Shown in pieces: positions 19,562 to 27,483 of a stretch of DNA of 37,800 nt. The translations under genes and the position numbers were made by a program. Numbering within the stretch: position 1 is the first letter of the stretch; each line of letters begins with the position of its first letter. The stretch comes from Cyanobacteriota bacterium SRBZ.bins.94.201705 (lineage in GTDB: Bacteria > Cyanobacteriota > Cyanobacteriia > Cyanobacteriales > Cyanobacteriaceae). The notes below the pieces were generated by a model that was not told the origin of the DNA, made no database searches, and saw only the letters and a program-made list of their open reading frames with translations. Location: NCBI GenBank assembly GCA_030549855.1, contig JAUQQP010000043.1:1-37800 (forward strand). Direction: 5' to 3'.

Positions 19562-20270
19562 ATTGCCCCGGTTTTGGTACTTCTAGGGGAATAGGAGTTA
19601 TAGGTTGAGTGGTGTTGTTTCTGATAGGCCTTGGTTCTTGATTCGGGTCCTTTATTGTGCTAGGATTGGGTATCAAAAATAGCACCACTGCCGCCGCTGC
19701 TAAACCCACAAACCCTAAAGTGGCCGGTGCACTCTGTTCCACCAGATTTGCCTCTCCTCTTCTATAATGTCTTGGTAGGGGCTTGACTTCATCCTGCAAC
19801 TGTGGTAGAGTGTAGGGGTCTTTTAGCAACTGGTCTAGGGTATCCAACAAGTCGAACAACTGGATTGTCGTTAGTTCCAATTGCCATTGTTTTTCCGGCT
19901 TATCCTTTTCTGGCTGCCATGTCAACAGGTGTCTTCTCCTTTCCTGGATGAAACTAAAACGGATATAGTGATTATTATCCCCAAATTCCACCGGGTGAGG
20001 CAAGCCACTTAGAAACTCTTGACAGTAAGCACTGGTTGCCCTTAACAAGTGTTCTAGGAATACTAATCCTCCCTGTAAAAGGGGATAGCCAACAATCTGT
20101 ACACTAGCCAGGCTTACCACAGACATGGTGGCCATCGCTTTCTGATTATTCTCCTCCTCCTCTTGGGCAAAACCCTGCAACGACAGAATACAATTGGGAG
20201 ACGTGTATACTCTTTCCATCAGACTACTCATGCCTGGATTAGGGTTATTTTTTCCTTGTTGCCCTACCAT
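19560..20270 (-). CDS. DUF4335-type cyanobacterial protein with C-terminal membrane segment
   Basis: A protein of about 236 residues that I recognise as DUF4335-like, a family confined to cyanobacteria with unknown function. Matching features are RVYTSPNCILSL near the start, ELTTIQLFDLLDTLDQLL in the middle, then LPRHYRR and, after a short linker, a hydrophobic segment APATLGFVGLAAAAVVLFLI followed by a proline-rich tail. One membrane anchor with the bulk on one side is implied. The ATG at 20270 is preferred because GGGAG lies six bases before it; the ATG at 20300 and a Met further in are alternatives. It is convergent with petH. Confidence 0.75.
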   Translation of the reverse strand: MVGQQGKNNPNPGMSSLMERVYTSPNCILSLQGFAQEEEENNQKAMATMSVVSLASVQIVGYPLLQGGLVFLEHLLRATSAYCQEFLSGLPHPVEFGDNNHYIRFSFIQERRRHLLTWQPEKDKPEKQWQLELTTIQLFDLLDTLDQLLKDPYTLPQLQDEVKPLPRHYRRGEANLVEQSAPATLGFVGLAAAAVVLFLIPNPSTIKDPNQEPRPIRNNTTQPITPIPLEVPKPGQ

Positions 20271-20304
20271 TATAACTCCCTGTGCCTCCCTCCTCCCCAT
20301 CCCC

Positions 20305-20334
20305 TTGACAAAACCCCCTTTTTTGTGCTATAAT
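20305..20334 (+). promoter_or_regulatory. Near-consensus sigma-70 promoter
   Basis: TTGACA (20305-20310) and TATAAT (20329-20334), both perfect, are separated by 18 bases. Transcription would start near 20341, yet no plus-strand gene follows for 2.4 kb. It overlaps the 5' side of the minus-strand DUF4335 gene. Confidence 0.7.
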
Positions 20335-20340
20335 GGTACA

Positions 20341-20440
20341 TAGGACGCAAAAAGGCGCCATATTTTCCCGGCAGGCGAGGGCCCTTTTAAAAAGGTCTGA
20401 GGACTGCTAAAACATCTGGGCAGCGCCCAAGTTAATTGAG
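20341..20440 (+). ncRNA. Candidate structured non-coding RNA
   Basis: Downstream of a strong promoter is a GC-rich stretch able to fold: GGCGC near 20354 can pair with GCGCC near 20423, enclosing a CCCTTTT/AAAAGG hairpin and a CTGC...GCAG hairpin, and GGGCAGCGCCC can fold on itself as an alternative. There is no protein-coding frame. I could not match it to 6S RNA, SRP RNA, RNase P RNA, tmRNA or the Yfr families from memory, and no T-run terminator follows it. The 3' end is a guess. Confidence 0.4.
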
Positions 20441-20625
20441 ATATAATATCAAATAGCAAAAGGTATAGAGAGATGCGGTAAGAGGGCGATTGTCTTGTTT
20501 AGTAAGGGTTATGAAATTATGAAAAGTTAGCCTTATTGTTAATAATTATCTTTTAAGGCAGGGAAATAACCTTATATCGTGGATTCTGAGTTTTACCTTA
20601 TGATGATTTATGAAATAAAATTGCA
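20441..20625. other. AT-rich spacer, nothing recognised
   Basis: AT-rich sequence with a second TATAAT at 20442-20447 lacking a -35. There is no open frame of note on either strand. Confidence 0.5.
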
Positions 20626-20658
20626 ATAAAAAAGTGCCCAGGTCCGCCCCTGGGAGTC
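20626..20658 (-). terminator. Intrinsic terminator of the M61 peptidase gene
   Basis: On the minus strand CCCAGG-GGCGGA-CCTGGG forms a six-pair GC stem, followed by CAC and TTTTTT. It lies about 105 bases beyond the M61 stop codon. Confidence 0.8.
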
Positions 20659-20763
20659 TCCCTACCTCCCGTCCATAATGCTATCGTAACATAAAAAGGG
20701 CGGCGGAGGAGGGATAAATTAAGAAATGTAAAAAAGAAAAATAAACATATCCCTAACCCCCAC

Positions 20764-22503
20764 CTAGGGAGTAAAACCAAGCCATTGTCGCAAATTCTCC
20801 TTTTGTCGCTGACTGAGACGTTTGCGAATCCTCACCTGATAATTGCCTCCTTGGGGAGAAGCCAAACAAACTTTGACTGTTTTGAGAATATCCCTTTGGA
20901 AGACAGTAACCTCAATGGAGTCGCCTACTTGATAGTCTTGCAACCTCTCCGAAAGAGTTTCTGCCGTAACCCTGAAGCCGTCTATGGCTAGTAACTCATC
21001 ACCGGCACAAATCCCCGCCTTCTCCGCAGGGGAATTGGCCTCCACAAAGGTGATTTTTTCAATACCTCCCTCCCTCTGCACATTTATCCCTAAATAGGGG
21101 GTATTATTTTCTGCTGGCAACGATTCTAAAATTAGACCGAATGGCTCAAAATACCTATTAAATGGCAATTCGGTGGTTGTGTCCAAATAGAGATGGAAAA
21201 ATTCTGATAAATCCTGGTTGGCTACCTCCCCAATTACCCCCTGTAACTCCTCGGGAGTAAAACCAATTTCCTCCCTCCCAAATCTCTCCCACATTATCCT
21301 CATTACATCGTCAAAAGATTTCGAGTTATTGTTGTTGTTTCTGATGATTAAATCCAGTAAAAGGGTTACCAATTCTCCCTTCAAATAGTAGGATATTTGG
21401 TTGTTTTTACTGTAAGCATCTTGCCTGTATAATTTGATCCAAGCATCAAAACTAGACTCAGACAAAGACTGAATTTTTCTCCCAGGAGTGGTTAAATATT
21501 TGGTAATTTCCTTGCTCAAAAACTCTAGAAATCTTGACAATCCATATATACCAGCCCTTAGGGGGATAAGCAAATCATAGTAGGTGGTTGTCCCTTCACA
21601 AAACCACAGGGAGGTAGTATAATTTTCTTGGTCATAATCGAATTTATCTAGGCCTTTTGGGCGGATTCTCTTCCCATTCCAAAGGTGGAAAAACTCATGG
21701 GCGACCAGCTGCATAAATTGATAGTACTTTTCCGGTTTACGAAACCCAAAACGGTGATAGTTTAAAACACAACAATTTTTATGTTCCAATCCTCCAAAGC
21801 CTTCCCCCGACAAATGCAGGATGAATTTGTATTCTGGATAGGGGAGACTCCCGAAGATTTCCGCTGCGGTTTTTATAATCTTCTTAGTGTCAGAAATAAC
21901 CCGGTTTATGTCGATGTTTCCTCTTCCCCAAATAACCCACTGATGAGGCTTTTCTTCTACAGTAAAATCATACACTTCCTGGAGGCCTATTTCAAAAGGA
22001 CTATCTACCAGTGTATCAAAATTTTCCGCCAGAAATGTGTTTTTGTCAGTGGCGGGGAGAGAGGTAGATACCCGCCAATTATTGGGAGGAGAAATATTCA
22101 CAACAATGGGATGATTTTCATAGTTTGGTATGTAAAAAAATAAGGCGGCACCGTTGAAAAATCCATGGGTAGCATCTAGGTGATTAGTCCTGACTGTTAA
22201 CTCGTTGCCATATACTTGGTATTTAACTATAATCTCATCACATCCTTCAGTGAATACCAGCCAGTGATTCTTCTTTATTTTCCGCCAGGCTAACTGTTTT
22301 TTGTTACAGGGGTTTATTGCCCGGAAATTTTGGACATTTCTACTATATTCTCTTATTAAATACGAGCCAGGAGTCCACACCGGCATCTTCAAATTCAATT
22401 GGTCATCTTCCCAATTACTCACCCTCAATTCCACCTCAAACAGGTGAGATTCCGGTTGGGGCATTGCCACCTTATAACTGATACCTATTTCCTTTTCTCC
22501 CAT
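20764..22503 (-). CDS. M61-family metallopeptidase with PDZ domain
   Basis: A 579-residue peptidase of family M61 (glycyl aminopeptidase type). The N-terminal half is a beta-rich domain with MPVWTPGSYLIREYSRNVQ, a block typical of the family. The zinc motif HEFFH with LWNGKRIRP follows at about 269-282, and the third ligand is in FCEGTTTYY (Glu about 303). A PDZ domain occupies about 475-565 (LGINVQREGG ... AGICAGDELLAIDG), likely for substrate recruitment. No signal peptide is visible, so a cytosolic location is suggested. The ATG at 22503 is used; an adjacent GTG at 22506 is possible. It has its own terminator downstream. Confidence 0.93.
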   Translation of the reverse strand: MGEKEIGISYKVAMPQPESHLFEVELRVSNWEDDQLNLKMPVWTPGSYLIREYSRNVQNFRAINPCNKKQLAWRKIKKNHWLVFTEGCDEIIVKYQVYGNELTVRTNHLDATHGFFNGAALFFYIPNYENHPIVVNISPPNNWRVSTSLPATDKNTFLAENFDTLVDSPFEIGLQEVYDFTVEEKPHQWVIWGRGNIDINRVISDTKKIIKTAAEIFGSLPYPEYKFILHLSGEGFGGLEHKNCCVLNYHRFGFRKPEKYYQFMQLVAHEFFHLWNGKRIRPKGLDKFDYDQENYTTSLWFCEGTTTYYDLLIPLRAGIYGLSRFLEFLSKEITKYLTTPGRKIQSLSESSFDAWIKLYRQDAYSKNNQISYYLKGELVTLLLDLIIRNNNNNSKSFDDVMRIMWERFGREEIGFTPEELQGVIGEVANQDLSEFFHLYLDTTTELPFNRYFEPFGLILESLPAENNTPYLGINVQREGGIEKITFVEANSPAEKAGICAGDELLAIDGFRVTAETLSERLQDYQVGDSIEVTVFQRDILKTVKVCLASPQGGNYQVRIRKRLSQRQKENLRQWLGFTP

Positions 22504-22760
22504 CACATTTTACCCTTTTACCACTCCTAGCTATTTTAACAAAACTTAGTACATTATTCTTTCCTTCCTTCTACCTATGGCCAATCTGCTTTGATATCCC
22601 TTCCTTCGCCCCTTCCCAGTAAAAACATTTAAGTATTTCTCGGAAAATGAAGGGTTTTAATGGTAAAAAAAAATGAAAAACTCTGGACGGAAAGTAACAG
22701 AAAATATATAATGTAGCTAGGGTGGAATTTATAGCACTGGCCAAAATAGAGGAGAGGTGT

Positions 22761-22823
22761 ATGCTGAAAAAAATAGCTTCTTTCCTGCAGAAAGATGTGA
22801 GGGGAATTGGTGAAAGTAAATAA
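22761..22823 (+). CDS. Short leader ORF overlapping the next gene
   Basis: A 20-codon frame, MLKKIASFLQKDVRGIGESK, with GGAGAGG ending a few bases before its ATG. It ends 14 bases inside the next gene, whose GTG is in the +1 frame. It could be a translationally coupled leader peptide or the true N-terminus separated by a frameshift. The amphipathic K-x-x-K-x-x-F-L pattern fits either. Function unknown. Confidence 0.4.
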   Translation: MLKKIASFLQKDVRGIGESK

Positions 22824-23811
22824 ACAAAAAGAAGAAGTACCAGAAAGCAGTGTTAATCTCCACAACCAATTCCTGGCAGAAATGAAGGTTTTAGCCTCCG
22901 TCGCCAAGACACTAGATAATCCCAGTTTTAAAACCCCTGACTTCGGCTATTATCTGGAAATAAAATCAAACTTTTTGTCAGGGAGTAAAGGCTATGAAGG
23001 GTTGAATGACATTGTGGAATTAATGTCTCTAGCAGTTTCTGCCCAAGCCAGTTTCCAAAAAATGGCACAAATAGAATTGCGTTATTTGAGTAGTAAACAA
23101 CAGGAGTATTACAATTTCGTTTTCCTCCTTTTGGAAGAGATGTTTGGCGAATTACCACAGGGGGGAGAAAATCAAAACAGTCAGCAAAGGAGAAGTTATG
23201 ACAGGCAAAAATTTTTGCAAAAAATTCAGGAGAAATTAGAAGAGATTACGCACGAGTTGAAAACAGAAGAAGGAAGACAAGCGTTGGCAGAGTATAAAGA
23301 TTGCCTGGAAAGTCTGGCGGGAGAAAAGGAATTCGGCTTGAAACTGTTATACCTTTTCAAAAGATACAATTTTACCGAATTCGCCACCCTAAGAACTATA
23401 TCTGACATGATGGTATACTTGCAAGACAAAAACGTGAAAAATATGAAGGCGATGGAGGATTTGGTGGAAAAGAATCAACATATCTTTGTCTCCTTGGGGA
23501 GGATAATTGGGTTGCCAAGAAACAGAGAAAATACGGAAACCTACGGAAAAATGTTACAATACCTGGTGCTGGAAAGCAAACACGAAAACACCATACAACA
23601 GTTTATGAAAATGATGGAAGTAATGAAATCGTGGAAGGAATTTTATGGCAAACTCTTAGAGATTAGAAGTCAATATCCGGAAAGTGAATATCAACTACCA
23701 CCAGAATTCAAAAAAGAAATCCCCGGCTTGTCTATCTACGAAGACTATGAAAAATACATAAGGCTTTTTGAGGAAAGGGAAAATAGTCAGGGTTTGACAA
23801 CCACATACTGA
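22810..23811 (+). CDS. Unknown alpha-helical protein
   Basis: A protein of 333 residues, rich in K, E, Q and L and predicted almost wholly helical; no membrane segment or signal peptide is visible. The middle (about 110-145) is polar and coiled-coil-like (RQKFLQKIQEKLEEITHEL). I do not recognise a domain. The GTG at 22810 is chosen because GAGGGG lies about five bases before it; a TTG immediately upstream is possible. A short frame at 22761-22823 overlaps its start. It is convergent with cobL and the two coding regions overlap by 25 bases (23787-23811). Confidence 0.75.
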   Translation: MKVNKQKEEVPESSVNLHNQFLAEMKVLASVAKTLDNPSFKTPDFGYYLEIKSNFLSGSKGYEGLNDIVELMSLAVSAQASFQKMAQIELRYLSSKQQEYYNFVFLLLEEMFGELPQGGENQNSQQRRSYDRQKFLQKIQEKLEEITHELKTEEGRQALAEYKDCLESLAGEKEFGLKLLYLFKRYNFTEFATLRTISDMMVYLQDKNVKNMKAMEDLVEKNQHIFVSLGRIIGLPRNRENTETYGKMLQYLVLESKHENTIQQFMKMMEVMKSWKEFYGKLLEIRSQYPESEYQLPPEFKKEIPGLSIYEDYEKYIRLFEERENSQGLTTTY

Positions 23812-25010
23812 GTAACAGGAGTCATAGGCTTCCAGGAAAGGAAGTTGCCAAGAGGAGTAGCCTTTTGGATAGCAAGACGGATGAGACTGCCTCCCCATTG
23901 CCGCAGGCATTGGTATAAAATCTCCTCCCCCTCAACGGTGACAACGTTAGCCACCAGTTTGCCACCAGGTTTGAGAGAATGCCAGCAAGTTTCTACTAAT
24001 TGTGGAGTAGTAATGCCACCGCCTATAAATATGGCATCTGGGGAGGGGAGATTATGTAGGGCATCGGGCGCACTTCCGGCTATAATCTGTAAATGAGGGG
24101 TACCTAGGGCAATAGCATTGTCTGCGATATAGTGGAGGCGTTGGGGGTGTTTTTCAATGGCAATGGCTTGACAGCGGGAATCACTGCGTAGCCACTCTAT
24201 ACTAATTGAACCACATCCTGCCCCCACATCCCAAAGCAGTTGATAGGGTAAAGGGGAAAGGTTAGACAGGGTGATAGCACGAATTTCTCTTTTTGTCAAC
24301 TGTCCATCATTAAGATAAGCCTCGTCAGGTAATCCGGGAAGACGGGGATTAAGAATGGGGGTGGTGGGGGAATCCGGATGACAGACAACGGCAATGGTAT
24401 TCAAGTCAGCCAAGTCGGTGTGATGCCATTGACAAGCCATTCCCCTTAAAATTTTTTCCCTCTTGCTGCCGAGACACTCCAAAACCACCATTTCCGACTT
24501 GCCATAGCCTTTTTGTGTGAGAAGGGAAGCCACTTGTAGAGGAGTTTGCCCATTGGTGCTTAAAATTAATAAACGAGCCTGGGGATATAAGAAACGATGT
24601 AGTAAGGAAGGATTACGTCCACAGAGACTAACAGTTTCTACCTCAGACAAAGACCAACCCAAACGGGCACAGGCTAAACTAAAAACAGAGGGAGAAGGGA
24701 TAATAGTAATTTCTTCCAGGGGGAAACGACGGCAAAGGGTAACCCCAATACCATACCACATAGGGTCACCACTAGCCAAGACACAAACTGCCTTGCCTCG
24801 GTATGTTTCTATTTCCTGGAGACAGTTTTCCAGAGGGGATTGTATGACAATTTTTTTCCTAGTGTCTTCTTTAGGCAAAAACTGGAGATGACGCCTGCCG
24901 CCGGCAATTACCTCCGCCTGTTGCAGTAAAAACCTAGCCACGGGGGGGAGGGAGTCTAAACCCTCTTCGGTTATGCCTACAATAGACAACCACTTGCCGT
25001 AATTAGTCAT
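23787..25010 (-). CDS. cobL: Precorrin-6Y C5,15-methyltransferase (decarboxylating), CbiE-CbiT fusion
   Basis: A 407-residue bifunctional enzyme of cobalamin (B12) synthesis that methylates C5 and C15 of the corrin ring and removes the C12 acetate carboxyl. The N-terminal half is a CbiE-type tetrapyrrole methylase (LSIVGITEEGLDSLP, AGGRRHL, VLASGDPMWYG at 77-87). The C-terminal half is CbiT (LTKREIRAITLSNL, then the SAM loop DVGAGCGS at 261-268). The ATG at 25010 starts the conserved part; upstream in-frame extension to 25115 would run into the 5' end of cobG. It is divergent from cobG, 47 bases apart, so the two B12 genes probably share a control region. Confidence 0.95.
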   Translation of the reverse strand: MTNYGKWLSIVGITEEGLDSLPPVARFLLQQAEVIAGGRRHLQFLPKEDTRKKIVIQSPLENCLQEIETYRGKAVCVLASGDPMWYGIGVTLCRRFPLEEITIIPSPSVFSLACARLGWSLSEVETVSLCGRNPSLLHRFLYPQARLLILSTNGQTPLQVASLLTQKGYGKSEMVVLECLGSKREKILRGMACQWHHTDLADLNTIAVVCHPDSPTTPILNPRLPGLPDEAYLNDGQLTKREIRAITLSNLSPLPYQLLWDVGAGCGSISIEWLRSDSRCQAIAIEKHPQRLHYIADNAIALGTPHLQIIAGSAPDALHNLPSPDAIFIGGGITTPQLVETCWHSLKPGGKLVANVVTVEGEEILYQCLRQWGGSLIRLAIQKATPLGNFLSWKPMTPVTQYVVVKP

Positions 25011-25057
25011 AATGTCTAAGAGAGAGAGTATAACCGAGTTGGCAGGGAGGAGAAAAA
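25011..25057. promoter_or_regulatory. Divergent cobL-cobG intergenic region
   Basis: Only 47 bases separate the two start codons. It contains GGGAGGAG five bases before the cobG TTG. No cobalamin riboswitch could fit here and none was seen; the promoters must overlap the two coding regions. Confidence 0.5.
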
Positions 25058-26602
25058 TTGAATTGGCTATTACCAGCAAAAAAATGTCCAGGATTATATT
25101 ATGGCACGGAAGCAAAAGATGGATTTTTACTCAGGATAAGAGTTGCAGGGGGGATACTAACACCGCCACAGATGGAAGCCATAGAAATCCTCCTAGACTG
25201 CTGTAAGAGGAAAAAGATGCAAGTTACCAATAGGGGAAACCTACAAATGAGAGGGTTAAAAGAATCACCTCCCCACCATGTTTACCAAAAACTGCAGGAG
25301 GTTGGCTTAGCCAGTCGTCAATTACAAATAGATCATCTGCGTAATATAATGCTTAATCCCACGGCAGGCATTGATAGGGAAGAATTAGTAGACACCCGCG
25401 TGTGGTTGAAACAGATAATTGCCTACATGGAGGATAACCCTGAGAAAATAGCAACCTTGCCTGCCAAATTCAGTATTGGCTTAGACGGAGGTGGCATTGT
25501 AGGCATTGGCAGTCGTTATAACGAAATTCAGTTTACTGCAACCAAGACGGGGGAGGGGATACTGTTTCATTTGGAGTTAGGGGGGAGAAAGACGTTTATC
25601 CCCACCAACATCTTCATAGCCCCGGAATATCTGATAACCTGTTTAGATAGCCTAATAGAGATATATCGGCAGTATGTAGACAGTAGGGGGGAAGGGTATC
25701 GTTTGCGAGACTTAATCCAAGAATGGGGGGTATCAGAATATTGGCGTCGGGTAACAGCCTTAAACCACTTCCCCTATTACACTTTACAGACAAATTCCTC
25801 CCCTTCAGTTTCTTGTGACAATATAGCCGCCTATGATTATAAACCCTTTCCGAAAAGAGACAGGATAAACCCCCCACCTGGAGATAAACCCCATCCAGAG
25901 GATACAGATAAACCCCATCCAGGGGATGCAGATAAACCCTATCCGGGGGATGCAGATAAACCCCATCCAGGGGATGCAGATAAACCCTATCCGGGAGATA
26001 CAGATAAACCCTATCCCTACAACCTAAATTCCTTTCACTTGGGATTGCACAGACAAAAACAGGAAGGGTTATACTACTTGGGAGTAGCCTTACCCCTAGG
26101 CTATATCACCAGACAACAATGGCAGGGGTTAAGGGAGTTGGTGGAAAAAAGTGGCTGTGGGGAAATACGTCTTACTCCCTGGCAGTCAATTATTCTCCCC
26201 AACCTATCTGACGATACTATAGGGGAGACAATTGATACTCTGGAAAAGTTAGGATTATCCCCAAGGGAAAACCACAGTAGGGGAAATGTAGTGGCTTGTG
26301 TAGGGAAAGCCGGTTGTAAGGCGGGAATAACAGAATCAGAAACCCATGCCAGGATGGCAATAGAGTATCTGGGGGAAGGAAAACAAGGCAAACAGACTCC
26401 GAATATCCATTTTAGCGGCTGTAGTAAATGCTGCGCCCAATCTACCCCGAGACAGTTGAGTTTTATCGGCTGTTGGGTATGGCGAGACGGGAAGACAGTA
26501 GAGGGGTATAAAATCTACCGGGGAGATTCACTAATAGCAGAAGTAACCGTAGAAAAAGCCATATCCCTCCTCCCGGAATTGTTAAAAGAGGTAAATGGCT
26601 AG
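25058..26602 (+). CDS. cobG: Precorrin-3B synthase, with internal repeat insertion
   Basis: A 514-residue nitrite/sulphite-reductase-like protein matching CobG, which oxidises precorrin-3A to precorrin-3B in the oxygen-dependent B12 pathway. The first half begins CPGLYYGTEAKDGFLLRIRV and has RGNLQMRGL; the second repeats the ferredoxin-like half and carries the cluster cysteines C414 and C420 (CVGKAGC) and C455 and C459 (CSKCC), in the C-x5-C ... C-x3-C arrangement for a 4Fe-4S centre. Residues 276-323, between the halves, are six 8-residue D-K-P-[HY]-P-G-D-A units, which the family does not need. The TTG start at 25058 is well supported by GGAGGAG. Divergent from cobL. Confidence 0.85.
   Translation: MNWLLPAKKCPGLYYGTEAKDGFLLRIRVAGGILTPPQMEAIEILLDCCKRKKMQVTNRGNLQMRGLKESPPHHVYQKLQEVGLASRQLQIDHLRNIMLNPTAGIDREELVDTRVWLKQIIAYMEDNPEKIATLPAKFSIGLDGGGIVGIGSRYNEIQFTATKTGEGILFHLELGGRKTFIPTNIFIAPEYLITCLDSLIEIYRQYVDSRGEGYRLRDLIQEWGVSEYWRRVTALNHFPYYTLQTNSSPSVSCDNIAAYDYKPFPKRDRINPPPGDKPHPEDTDKPHPGDADKPYPGDADKPHPGDADKPYPGDTDKPYPYNLNSFHLGLHRQKQEGLYYLGVALPLGYITRQQWQGLRELVEKSGCGEIRLTPWQSIILPNLSDDTIGETIDTLEKLGLSPRENHSRGNVVACVGKAGCKAGITESETHARMAIEYLGEGKQGKQTPNIHFSGCSKCCAQSTPRQLSFIGCWVWRDGKTVEGYKIYRGDSLIAEVTVEKAISLLPELLKEVNG
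25883..26026 (+). repeat. Six-copy 24-bp in-frame tandem repeat inside cobG
   Basis: Units start at 25883, 25907, 25931, 25955, 25979 and 26003, each exactly 24 bases and each reading DKP[HY]PGD plus A or T. CAT and TAT alternate at the fourth codon in the four inner units. The multiple-of-three period keeps cobG open. It lies in the linker between the two homologous halves of the enzyme. Confidence 0.95.
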
Positions 26603-26604
26603 AG

Positions 26605-26627
26605 AAAAAAACAGGCGCGCCTGTTGC
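26605..26627 (-). terminator. Intrinsic terminator of the psbEFLJ transcript
   Basis: The 16-base perfect palindrome AACAGGCGCGCCTGTT (26610-26625) gives a six-pair stem with a CGCG loop and is followed on the minus strand by a run of T. It starts three bases after the cobG stop. Confidence 0.8.
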
Positions 26628-26679
26628 AGTTAAACTGTTAAAACAAGTCTACAACAGATGGCGCGCTACCCCACCAAAG

Positions 26680-26712
26680 CCACCCCGAGACAGAGGTGGT
26701 GTTTTTATCTTA
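26680..26712 (+). terminator. Intrinsic terminator of cobG
   Basis: CCACC and GGTGG flank a ten-base loop and are followed by TGTTTTTAT on the plus strand, about 80 bases after cobG. Together with the minus-strand terminator nearer cobG, the two convergent units are insulated back to back. Confidence 0.65.
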
Positions 26713-26739
26713 TCCTCGCCTGAATTAATCCAGTTTCTA

Positions 26740-26856
26740 TTATAGGGAAGAACCGAGACCGGAGTAGGCACCATAGAAGAAAATTCCCACCACTACTAGA
26801 ATCCCAGTTACTGCCACGGTGCCTACTATCCAGAGGGGGATTCTGGCTTCTCCCAT
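26740..26856 (-). CDS. psbJ: Photosystem II protein J
   Basis: A 38-residue thylakoid protein, one of the small subunits around cytochrome b559 that affect plastoquinone exchange in photosystem II. It reads [14 protein letters not shown], one transmembrane helix, then [13 protein letters not shown], the classic PsbJ ending. AAGGAGG lies five bases before the ATG. It is the last gene of psbE-psbF-psbL-psbJ, 20 bases after psbL, and is followed by a terminator at 26605-26627. Confidence 0.97.
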   Translation of the reverse strand: MGEARIPLWIVGTVAVTGILVVVGIFFYGAYSGLGSSL

Positions 26857-26876
26857 ACAAACCTCCTTATTTCATT

Positions 26877-26999
26877 CTAATTGAAAAAGTAACTAGAGAA
26901 CAACAGTCCCAATACGGAAATTAATAACAAACCCAAATACAGAGAAGTACGGTTTAATTCAACCGGCATTCTGTTTGGGTTAGGATTTTTTTGAAGCAT
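26877..26999 (-). CDS. psbL: Photosystem II protein L
   Basis: A 40-residue thylakoid protein located at the dimer interface of photosystem II. The sequence [20 protein letters not shown] followed by a single transmembrane helix and the ending LLFSSYFFN is diagnostic of PsbL. The N-terminus (MLQKNPN) is one residue longer than the common 39-residue form. Sixteen bases separate it from psbF and 20 from psbJ, so it is translated from one polycistronic message. Confidence 0.97.
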   Translation of the reverse strand: MLQKNPNPNRMPVELNRTSLYLGLLLISVLGLLFSSYFFN

Positions 27000-27015
27000 A
27001 ATTTTCACCCCTTAA

Positions 27016-27150
27016 TTATCTTTGAATAAACTGCATGGCAGTGATGGCGCCAATGAAGAAGACAGTAGGCACAGCTAACAGGTGTACGGCTAACCATCTT
27101 ACCGTAAAAATGGGATAAGATACTGGTTCGTTAGGATTGCGACTAGTCAT
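27016..27150 (-). CDS. psbF: Cytochrome b559 subunit beta
   Basis: A 44-residue single-helix protein that with PsbE binds the haem of cytochrome b559 in photosystem II. The haem ligand is His23 in [16 protein letters not shown], and the chain ends in MQFIQR as in other cyanobacteria. Seven bases separate it from psbE upstream, implying translational coupling. Confidence 0.98.
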   Translation of the reverse strand: MTSRNPNEPVSYPIFTVRWLAVHLLAVPTVFFIGAITAMQFIQR

Positions 27151-27157
27151 ATTCCCC

Positions 27158-27406
27158 CTATTTTTTAGTAAACTCTTCTATTTGTTTGATAGCATTATAA
27201 CGATCGGTTATAATAGGCAATTCCTGACGAGTTTCAGTGAAGTACTCATCCGGACGAGGTGTACCGAATATATCATAAGCCAAACCGGTGCTGACAAACA
27301 ACCAGCCGGCAATGAACAACATGGGGATAGTGATACTGTGGATGACCCAGTAACGGACACTGGTGATAATATCAGAAAATGGGCGCTCGCCAGTGCTGCC
27401 TGCCAT
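27158..27406 (-). CDS. psbE: Cytochrome b559 subunit alpha
   Basis: An 82-residue photosystem II reaction-centre protein. The haem ligand is His23 in [12 protein letters not shown]; the membrane helix is followed by the lumenal [17 protein letters not shown] block, which is almost invariant in the family. It heads the psbEFLJ set and lies 77 bases downstream of ycf48, the usual cyanobacterial order. Transcription may come both from the ycf48 side and from a promoter in the 77-base gap. Confidence 0.98.
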   Translation of the reverse strand: MAGSTGERPFSDIITSVRYWVIHSITIPMLFIAGWLFVSTGLAYDIFGTPRPDEYFTETRQELPIITDRYNAIKQIEEFTKK

Positions 27407-27483
27407 AATTAAACTTAGCCTCCTAAATTCACTTGTTAACTAATTTACAACATCCAGGGGACGGGATAAAGGGGAAAAGGCCC

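Noticed and set aside
20341-20440. 6S RNA, SRP RNA or tmRNA
   Set aside because: The conserved cores I know for these RNAs are not present, so only a generic structured RNA is proposed.
20598-20780. 60-codon minus-strand hydrophobic frame
   Set aside because: It spans the terminator of the M61 gene and has no ribosome binding site; the hydrophobicity comes from AT-rich sequence.
24517-24891. 124-codon plus-strand frame
   Set aside because: It lies wholly inside cobL on the opposite strand, and its arginine- and lysine-rich product is typical of an antisense shadow.
25011-25057. Cobalamin riboswitch before cobG or cobL
   Set aside because: The 47-base gap is too short for the aptamer and contains no B12-box-like sequence.
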